Assembly: GCF_000251105.1 (NCBI RefSeq)
Contig: NC_017034.1
Span: 186,001-250,000 of the forward strand
Length of the DNA stretch: 64,000 nucleotides
Reading direction: 5' to 3'
Source: Methanocella conradii HZ254
GTDB taxonomy: Archaea; Halobacteriota; Methanocellia; Methanocellales; Methanocellaceae
Shown: positions 58,475 to 64,000 of the stretch, one piece after another
Layout: each line of letters begins with the position of its first letter
Position numbering within the stretch: position 1 is the stretch's first letter
The notes under the pieces: generated by a model
What the model was told of the DNA's origin: nothing
Databases searched by the model: none
Seen by the model: the letters and a program-made list of their open reading frames with translations, nothing else
Program-made: the position numbers and the translations under genes

Positions 58475-59707
58475 TTAAGCGTACACTGTGGAAGACGGAG
58501 ATGACGACGCCTCTTCCTTGTGTATGACCTTCTTGATGGCTTTTTCAAAGTCGTCCATGCTGACCGACTTGCTCCGCCTCCGGATGGCGAACATGCCAGC
58601 CTCGGTGACCACGGCCTTCAGGTCCGCTCCGCTCGCCCCGTCGGTCTCCTTAATGATCCTGTCTACGTCGACGTCCGGGTCCATGGTCATCCTCCTGGTG
58701 TGGATCTTGAATATGGCCTCGCGTCCTTTCTCGTCGGGCAAGGGTATCTCGATTATGCGGTCGAACCGGCCCGGCCTCAAGATCGCGGGGTCCAGCATGT
58801 CAATGCGGTTGGTGGCCGCCATTATGCGGACGTTGCCCCGCTCCGAGAAGCCGTCCATCTCCGAGAGGAGCTGCATCATGGTGCGGTTCACCTCGGCGCT
58901 GCCCGTAGTGCCGTCATGGGTGCGCCTTCCGCCCACCGCGTCGAGCTCGTCGATGAAGATTATGCTCGGCGCCTTATCGCGGGCCATCTGGAACAGGTCT
59001 CTCACAAGCTGGGCGCCTTCGCCGATGAACTTATGGACAAGCTCGGAGCCGGACATCCTGATGAAAGTCGCCTTGGAGGCGTGCGCCACGGCCTTGGCCA
59101 GCAGCGTCTTACCAGTGCCGGGCGGCCCATAGAGCAGCACGCCACGGGGGGCCTCGATGCCAACGCTGGCGAAAAGCTCGGGCTCGGTCAATGGAAGCTC
59201 CACGGTCTCCACGACCTCCCTGATCTGCTCCTCCAGCCCTCCGATGTCCTCATAGCTCACGTTGGGCGCTTCGATGACCTCCATAACCCTGGCGCGGACG
59301 TCCGCGGGCTTCTCTAAAATGCGGACGATAGCCAAAGAGTTATTAACGGCCACGCGGGTGCCCAAAGTCAGCTTACTCAGTATCTCATCAGAAGGCTTCG
59401 TGAGCACCTCCTGGTTATTGCCGTGCTGCCTTAACAATACCATGCCGCCATCCACGATCTCGATGACGCTGGCGATGAACAGGGGAGTCCTCCTGAGGTG
59501 CGCCACCTCCTGCTGAAGGCGCTGGATCTCCTTTAGATTATTGCTATTCATTATGGTGGATTCGAAGAGCCGGGTCTTAAGCTCTTCATACTGGAGCTTC
59601 AGCAGGTCAAGCTCCTCTTGAAGGGATTGTTTCTCCTTCTCCAGTGCCTGGGCTTTCTCTACCAATGGCTCTGCGAAGGGTTCCGCCGGAGAATCTGTCT
59701 TCGTCAT
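58475..59707 (-). CDS. pan: Proteasome-activating nucleotidase (PAN)
   Basis: A 410-residue AAA ATPase that unfolds proteins for the archaeal 20S proteasome. An N-terminal coiled coil (about residues 20-75; EKAQALEKEKQSLQEELDLL), an OB-like domain, Walker A GPPGTGKT, IFIDELDAVGGRR and the Arg fingers are present. The protein ends in VYA, an HbYX docking tail that opens the 20S gate. The start at 59707 is chosen: a minus-strand TATA box (TTTTAAACAT, near 59732-59741) would place the mRNA start near this ATG, and the ATG at 59725 may precede it. No proteasome subunit gene is in the window. Confidence 0.94.
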   Translation of the reverse strand: MTKTDSPAEPFAEPLVEKAQALEKEKQSLQEELDLLKLQYEELKTRLFESTIMNSNNLKEIQRLQQEVAHLRRTPLFIASVIEIVDGGMVLLRQHGNNQEVLTKPSDEILSKLTLGTRVAVNNSLAIVRILEKPADVRARVMEVIEAPNVSYEDIGGLEEQIREVVETVELPLTEPELFASVGIEAPRGVLLYGPPGTGKTLLAKAVAHASKATFIRMSGSELVHKFIGEGAQLVRDLFQMARDKAPSIIFIDELDAVGGRRTHDGTTGSAEVNRTMMQLLSEMDGFSERGNVRIMAATNRIDMLDPAILRPGRFDRIIEIPLPDEKGREAIFKIHTRRMTMDPDVDVDRIIKETDGASGADLKAVVTEAGMFAIRRRSKSVSMDDFEKAIKKVIHKEEASSSPSSTVYA

Positions 59708-59769
59708 ATAGTTCCCAATACGCATCAGTATGTTTAAAACTTTTGTGGTTTTCGCCCCGTTTGCCGCCC

Positions 59770-60459
59770 TTATAGCGGAATGTCGGTGCAGCAAATCGTT
59801 TTTTTGATCTGGGACTGGGCGATGCGCAGGCAGTTATACGCGTTCGTGAGCGCGCCTTTCAGGACGGCTGCATCGCCTGCCTTCCAGTAGGCGTCCATCC
59901 CGCTCCTGGCGTCCGGCAGAATGGCGTCGGGCTTCCTGGCCAGGCCATAATATCCCTCCAGGTATTCGAGATCGGCGGATGGCAGGTCCATGTTCTCCCT
60001 GGCATACCCGCAGGTGTCGTGCCTCTTGAACCTCCCCAGCGTTCTGCTCAATGAAGGGTAAAGCTCGGGGTGCGCTTGCCTCGCCCTTGCGAGAAGATAT
60101 GGGACGTCGAAGCCCTCGTCGGGCGAGTCCGAGGCCCCATAGTGGGCGGCCAGCGTACCCCCGTCGAACATGTCCATGTAAGCCGAAAAATCCCTCAGGA
60201 TGGTCTTCTCCTCCTTCAGGGCCGGGCTGCCCGCAACGAACAGCTTCACATAAGCCTTGCTTACGGAGCTTAAGCCGCTGGTGTGCGCCGCAGCGATGAG
60301 GCAGGCCGGCTCCTCCGGCTTCGGGCACTCCTCCTCCGAGTAGGCGAGGACGTCCAGGGCCACAAGCACGCTGCCAACATACTTTTCAGAGACCTCCAGG
60401 GGGTCGATCTCGAACTGCAGGCACCGGCTCATGAGTGCACGTATTGCGGCCGCCAGCAT
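59770..60459 (-). CDS. Hypothetical protein, unknown
   Basis: A 229-residue soluble, helix-rich protein with seven Cys residues, repeated Tyr and Ala-rich stretches (DPLEVSEKYVGSVLVALDVL; LEYLEGYYGLARKPDAILPD; ALTNAYNCLRIAQSQIKKTI). No recognised motif, membrane helix or signal is evident. It lies upstream of PAN on the same strand (62 bases) and is divergent from the ThrRS-like gene. TATA-like ATAAACGTTTATATGTAAGC near 60473-60492 lies between the two starts and is itself palindromic (ATAAACGTTTAT). Confidence 0.55.
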   Translation of the reverse strand: MLAAAIRALMSRCLQFEIDPLEVSEKYVGSVLVALDVLAYSEEECPKPEEPACLIAAAHTSGLSSVSKAYVKLFVAGSPALKEEKTILRDFSAYMDMFDGGTLAAHYGASDSPDEGFDVPYLLARARQAHPELYPSLSRTLGRFKRHDTCGYARENMDLPSADLEYLEGYYGLARKPDAILPDARSGMDAYWKAGDAAVLKGALTNAYNCLRIAQSQIKKTICCTDIPL

Positions 60460-60472
60460 AAAAATTACGATG

Positions 60473-60484
60473 ATAAACGTTTAT
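60473..60484. promoter_or_regulatory. 12-bp perfect palindrome in the divergent promoter
   Basis: ATAAACGTTTAT is self-complementary and overlaps a TATA-like stretch between the hypothetical protein gene (minus) and the ThrRS-like gene (plus). It could be a shared operator or simply a symmetric promoter. Confidence 0.35.
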
Positions 60485-60544
60485 ATGTAAGCCCGCCCTT
60501 AGTATTATGGGCGAGGCCGCTACCCGCCATTCGGAGGCATCAGC

Positions 60545-61981
60545 GTGATAAGCAAGTCCAAGACCAGGGATGACGTGGTTAAGAATATCGTGAGCAGGCA
60601 CTTCATATTCACTCCTGACGGCTCGGAGATACCCTTAGACCTCGGTAAGGCTGAAGAGGTCTTGAAGGTGCTAAAGGAGGTCGGGTGTAAGTCACTGGAG
60701 TCATATGTCGTCTCCGAGGAGCTGAAGATGCCCCCCATGAAGGAGCCTCCTTCCATCAAGGTGATGCAGAGCCACGAGCTGGTAGGCTATGAGCCTTCCT
60801 CGGATTCGGGGAATTTTAGGTTTTACCCAAAGGGCTACCTCATCTTTGAGCTTTTAAGGGATTGGGCCTACGATATTGCGGTAAATCGCTTTAAGGCCAT
60901 CCAGGTTGACTCTCCGTTGTTGTATGACTGGGATGACCCCCAGATAAGAGAGCAGGCGGGGACTTTTCATGAGAGGCATTACACGGTCAAGGCCCCGGAC
61001 CACCCCGAAAAAGAGTTCATCCTGCGCTTCGCAGGGGACTTCGGGCTGTTCAAGATAATGAAGGACGCCACGATAAGCTACCGTAACCTGCCGCTCAGAA
61101 TGTACGAGTTCAGCAAGAGCTTCAGGTATGAGAGGGATGGGGAGCTGTCTGGCCTGAAGCGGCTTAGGGCGTTCCACATGCCTGACATCCACTGCTTCTG
61201 CAGGGATATAGAGGAGGGCTGGAACGAGTACCAGGAGCTTTACCGTAACTATTCTGATCTATGTGATGCTTCGGGGGTGGAGTACGCAGTCGTGTTCCGC
61301 ATCGTAGACTCCTTTTACTCGCAGCACAAGTCACGGATAATCGACCTGGTGAAATACTCGAATACGCCGGCATTCGTGGAAGTCCTCAGCGACATGAAGC
61401 ACTACTGGGCGGTTAAAAACGAGTTCCAGGGCGTGGACTCGACCAGGAGCTGCATCCAGCTATCCACCGTCCAGCTAGACGTGAAGGACGCCGCGGTGTA
61501 TGGCATAGATTATACTGACAGGGATGGCAAGAAGAAGGGCTGCATAATCTGCCATTCGAGCATCGGGAGCATAGAGCGCTGGTATTACTCGATACTCGAG
61601 GAGGCGCTGAAAAAAGAGACTCCCATGTTGCCGGTTTGGCTCTCGCCCACCCAGGTTCGTATCATCCCCGTTTCGGAGAAGCAGCTTGACTATTGTAGGT
61701 ATCTTGACATCGAGGGAGTGCGCGTGGACGTGGACGATGGGGACGATACGCTGTCTAAGAAGATTGCGAGGGCTAACATGGAGTGGATACCTTACGTGGC
61801 CGTGGTCGGCGAGAAGGAGGTCGAGTCGGGCCTCTTCTCGGTTAGCATACGTGAGAGCGGTAAGCGCGTCACGATGACCAGGGACGAGCTGGCTCGTGAG
61901 GTTAAAAAGAAGTGTGCCGGTCGCCCCTATCGGCCTCTTCCGCTGCCGAAGCTGTTAAGTCAGCGCCCAGTGTTTAGATGA
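60545..61981 (+). CDS. Threonyl-tRNA synthetase without an editing domain
   Basis: A 478-residue class II synthetase with archaeal ThrRS features: FRYERDGELSGLKRLRAFHM with MPDIH (motif 2 and a zinc-ligand His), GSIERWYYSILEEA (motif 3), and the anticodon-binding domain (LSPTQVRIIPVSEKQLDYC). It starts at GTG 60545 with GGAGG eight bases upstream, and no coding extension exists upstream. The editing domain of typical archaeal ThrRS is therefore missing; only a short SRHFIFTPDGSEIPLDLG linker precedes the core. From memory of the family, the first zinc-ligand Cys is Asp165 (RFAGDFGLF). It may be a specialised or trans-edited enzyme. Confidence 0.85.
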   Translation: MISKSKTRDDVVKNIVSRHFIFTPDGSEIPLDLGKAEEVLKVLKEVGCKSLESYVVSEELKMPPMKEPPSIKVMQSHELVGYEPSSDSGNFRFYPKGYLIFELLRDWAYDIAVNRFKAIQVDSPLLYDWDDPQIREQAGTFHERHYTVKAPDHPEKEFILRFAGDFGLFKIMKDATISYRNLPLRMYEFSKSFRYERDGELSGLKRLRAFHMPDIHCFCRDIEEGWNEYQELYRNYSDLCDASGVEYAVVFRIVDSFYSQHKSRIIDLVKYSNTPAFVEVLSDMKHYWAVKNEFQGVDSTRSCIQLSTVQLDVKDAAVYGIDYTDRDGKKKGCIICHSSIGSIERWYYSILEEALKKETPMLPVWLSPTQVRIIPVSEKQLDYCRYLDIEGVRVDVDDGDDTLSKKIARANMEWIPYVAVVGEKEVESGLFSVSIRESGKRVTMTRDELAREVKKKCAGRPYRPLPLPKLLSQRPVFR

Positions 61982-62062
61982 GCGTGTTATAAGGCCGCTG
62001 GAATTTGGGCCGTTCTATCGAATAACGGTCGTCTTGAATGATAGAATCCCCACATATAACGA

Positions 62063-62635
62063 CTAAATCTTACCAACAAGGTCCAGCTTAGGCTCCAAGG
62101 CTTCCTTACCAGGCTGCCAGCTAGCGGGGCAGGCAAGGCCCTTATGCTCACGAACGAATTTAGCGGCCTGAAGCTTCCTCAAAAGCTCCCTCATGCTCCG
62201 GCCAATGCTATTATCGTGAATCTCAATAGCCTTAAGCACGCCATCAGGGTCGATGATAAAGCTACCCCTCAACGACAGGCCCTCATCCTCCACAAGCGTG
62301 CCAAACTCACGACAAAGCCTACCAGAAGGGTCAGCAACCATGGGGTACTCAATCTTGCTTATGGCAGGAGAGTTATCATGCCAAGCCTTATGCACGAAAA
62401 CCGTATCCTTGCTCACGCTAAGCACCTCGGCGCCCTCTTTTTTAAACTCGTCGTAAAGCTCCTCCAGCTCCTGAAGCTCTGTGGGGCAGACAAAGGTGAA
62501 GTCGCCAGGGTAGAAGACGAGCACCAACCAACGGCCCCTATAGTCGGAAAGCCTTATCTTCTTAATCTTGTCATCCTGGTAGGCTTCAGCCTCAAACTCG
62601 GGCACTTTTTCGTTGACCTTCAGCATGATGGACAC
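62063..62635 (-). CDS. Peroxiredoxin (AhpC/Prx1 type)
   Basis: A 190-residue two-Cys peroxiredoxin. The peroxidatic Cys is in FYPGDFTFVCPTE near residue 50, and the probable resolving Cys is in GLACPASW. It reduces hydrogen peroxide and organic peroxides with electrons from thioredoxin, a common defence in strict anaerobes. Two starts are possible (62635 and 62626). The minus-strand TATA (ATATATTTAAAAAC, about 62654-62667) is about 25 bases before the ATG, so the leader is very short. It is convergent with the ThrRS-like gene. Confidence 0.95.
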   Translation of the reverse strand: MSIMLKVNEKVPEFEAEAYQDDKIKKIRLSDYRGRWLVLVFYPGDFTFVCPTELQELEELYDEFKKEGAEVLSVSKDTVFVHKAWHDNSPAISKIEYPMVADPSGRLCREFGTLVEDEGLSLRGSFIIDPDGVLKAIEIHDNSIGRSMRELLRKLQAAKFVREHKGLACPASWQPGKEALEPKLDLVGKI

Positions 62636-62856
62636 CGATATTAAAATGAGTTTTTAAATATATATTATTTATTAATATTTTTGGTTTTCCCTTTTAAGGC
62701 TTCTTTTTGGTTCTGTAGTGCAGCCAAAAGTTTACAAGAGTTGTGGCAGGCGCACGAGGACAAATTTAAGCGAGTCCAAGCGATTCAAGGCAAAAAAGGC
62801 TCATCATTGAAGCGGTCGCCCAACAAAATGACTCCCTACACGAAAAGCCACTACAA

Positions 62857-62868
62857 AATTTTTATATT
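62857..62868 (+). promoter_or_regulatory. TATA-like promoter for the bactofilin gene
   Basis: AATTTTTATATT lies about 33-44 bases before the ATG at 62901, in the 265-base gap after the peroxiredoxin gene. Apart from this and the peroxiredoxin promoter, that gap shows no convincing gene. Confidence 0.42.
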
Positions 62869-62900
62869 CGATGCGAGAAGTTATAGCTTAAGGTGTAAAG

Positions 62901-63407
62901 ATGGCCTCGATCCGGGCTCACAGGGAATCCAACACTCTCATCATCATGAAGAACTCCAGCTACGCAAGGCCTATAACTCACCGCGTCAACCTTATAATGG
63001 GCATAAACGCGAGGTGCATGGAGCGGGTCGCGATCGACGGCAACCTGGAGCTTGGCAAGAACGCCCAGGTCACGGGAAACGTGAGGGCGAGAGACGTGAT
63101 ACTCGGGCCTGGGTCGATAATTTACGGAGACCTCTTCGTGGACGGCGACCTCAAGGCGCTCGATAACGCCAGGGTGATGGGACATGTGAAGGTTGCCGGA
63201 GCGGCCTTCATACGGCCCGGGGCGAGGTTTGGATCGCTTGACGCCGGCGGCCTCATAGAGATACAGGGTAAGCCCCCATCGAAGCATATCAAGGGCAAGA
63301 TAGTCATCACCGAGGACGCCGTCGAGGAGAATAAGGGCATTAAGGCCAACCCTAAAAAGGATAAGAAGCCAAAGGGAAAGGGCTTATTCTGGTTCATTAA
63401 GAAATGA
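62901..63407 (+). CDS. Bactofilin-like polymer-forming protein
   Basis: A 168-residue protein with a bactofilin/DUF583 beta-helix core (VAIDGNLELGKNAQVTGNVR, ILGPGSIIYGDLFVDGDLKA, ARVMGHVKVAGAAFIRPGAR) built of short hydrophobic G-x-V/I repeats. An N-terminal stretch and a Lys-rich tail ending FWFIKK follow. Bactofilins polymerise into filaments at the membrane; in archaea their role is little known. The tail may contact membrane or DNA. Its stop overlaps by 11 bases the end of the convergent hypF gene. Confidence 0.82.
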   Translation: MASIRAHRESNTLIIMKNSSYARPITHRVNLIMGINARCMERVAIDGNLELGKNAQVTGNVRARDVILGPGSIIYGDLFVDGDLKALDNARVMGHVKVAGAAFIRPGARFGSLDAGGLIEIQGKPPSKHIKGKIVITEDAVEENKGIKANPKKDKKPKGKGLFWFIKK

Positions 63408-64000
63408 GCATGCGGCCGGCGAGCACGGCCTGGCCGAGCGAGACGCCCCCGTCGCCGCAGGGAAGCCTGTGGTTCGTCACAAACTTCAACCCCTCTCCTT
63501 TTACGTAATCCTCTATCGCCTTGCTTATTGCCGCGTTGACCGCCACCCCGCCGCTAAAGCCTATGGTAGAGGCGCCGCTTTTCCTGGCCACATTGCAAGC
63601 CTGCTCCGCGAAGGCCCTGGCGAGCGCCGCCTGCGCGGATGCCGCTATGTCGTGCTTATCCTTGCCCTCGTCCAGGGCCTCGACCACTCCTCTCAGCAGG
63701 CTCCTGGAGTCTATCACGCTCCTGCCGCTGATGGGGATGGCTTCGCAGGGAAGCTTAACCTTATCGGCGTCGCCCTTTAGGGCAAAGCTCTCCAGCTTCA
63801 TGGCAGGCTCGCCCTCATAAGTACGCCTATAGCAGACGCCTAGCAGCGCGGCGACCGCGTCCAGCACTCGGCCCGCGCTCGACGAGTAGGCGACGTTTAC
63901 CCCGGTCTCGACCTGCCTAAGGACCACGCGGGCCTCGACTTCGCCCATGTTAGCCTGCATTATGCTTAGCAGCCTCTCATCGTCTATGCTTCCGTAAAGT
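63397..64000 (-). CDS. hypF: Carbamoyltransferase HypF, C-terminal part (cut by window edge)
   Basis: The frame is open from the stop at 63397 to the right window edge, so this is the end of a larger gene and the ATG at 63960 is internal. The visible 200 residues contain the HypF kinase/carbamoyltransferase (Kae1-like) signatures SSSAGRVLDAVAALLGVC, IGFSGGVAVNAAI and TNHRLPCGDGGVSLGQAVLA. HypF makes the cyanide ligands of NiFe hydrogenases by transferring carbamoyl to HypE. This supports hydrogen-dependent methanogenesis. Confidence 0.9.
   Translation of the reverse strand, partial: LYGSIDDERLLSIMQANMGEVEARVVLRQVETGVNVAYSSSAGRVLDAVAALLGVCYRRTYEGEPAMKLESFALKGDADKVKLPCEAIPISGRSVIDSRSLLRGVVEALDEGKDKHDIAASAQAALARAFAEQACNVARKSGASTIGFSGGVAVNAAISKAIEDYVKGEGLKFVTNHRLPCGDGGVSLGQAVLAGRMLIS

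Noticed and set aside
59708..59794. 29-residue N-terminal extension of PAN
   Set aside because: It would span the probable TATA box and transcription start; ATG 59707 gives a normal PAN length.
62681..63166. 161-codon frame before and inside the bactofilin gene
   Set aside because: It overlaps the bactofilin frame, has low-complexity basic sequence and no recognisable domain; the bactofilin repeat pattern is in the other frame.
1..64000. CRISPR arrays
   Set aside because: No set of regularly spaced direct repeats with spacers was seen; the only regular array is three 21-bp-spaced operator-like sites.
1..64000. Transposase or integrase genes
   Set aside because: No DDE, tyrosine or serine recombinase motif was found in any supported gene.

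Overview
The window reads as a chromosomal segment of a methanogenic archaeon. It holds two methanogenesis marker genes (the mtxX/marker 4 family and marker 11), a PAN proteasome ATPase, two Cdc48 ATPases, archaeal N-glycosylation genes (AglB plus an AglJ/AglK-like transferase), archaeal TATA-box promoters and a class II tRNA synthetase of archaeal type. Moderately high GC coding sequence and the mix of families suggest a Methanocella-like member of the Methanomicrobia. That placement is an inference; no marker such as 16S rRNA is in the window.

Layout. 1-16.2 kb is a cell-surface glycan locus: two large membrane proteins (the first cut by the window edge), a Wzx-type flippase, one GT2 and five GT4 glycosyltransferases, an asparagine synthetase, then aglB and its GT2 partner. 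16.3-20.3 kb has a small ferritin-like protein, a surface protein and a P-type ATPase. 20.4-31.0 kb is branched-chain amino-acid synthesis (cimA-ilvB-ilvN, then leuA) interleaved with a tungstate-type ABC transporter, a membrane metalloprotease and a second P-type ATPase. 31.2-34.9 kb has a NYN protein, a HisA-like/DHH pair, and a thioredoxin-CcdA fusion followed by a Cys-rich lipoprotein. 35.0-41.1 kb is a heat-shock-type operon (HTH regulator, cdc48, hsp20) and a second, unusual cdc48. 41.2-46.3 kb has a PRC-barrel protein, DUF1614, larC, a CaCA antiporter and the two methanogenesis markers. 46.5-53.7 kb encodes a giant VWA/Ig-like surface protein and six small membrane-anchored, partly pilin-like proteins. 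53.8-55.1 kb is a short AT-rich MNT-HEPN toxin-antitoxin island. 55.1-64 kb has a DRG GTPase, tRNA-His, an ABC exporter, PAN, a ThrRS without an editing domain, peroxiredoxin, bactofilin and the hypF end.

Main discoveries. (1) The MNT-HEPN module sits between two copies of the 3' end of the DRG GTPase gene. The copies differ only at synonymous positions, the mark of site-specific integration into a protein-coding gene that regenerates its last codons. (2) Three palindromic CTAA-N3-TTAG sites spaced exactly 21 bp lie in front of that module's promoter. (3) cimA and leuA, two related genes 9 kb apart, both lack a conventional start codon in the right place. In each, a nearby ATG would join the conserved frame if one T were dropped from a run of T5 or T6. 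(4) The second Cdc48 carries an extra, duplicated helical lid in its D2 ring. (5) The ThrRS-like enzyme lacks the archaeal editing domain and apparently a zinc-ligand cysteine.
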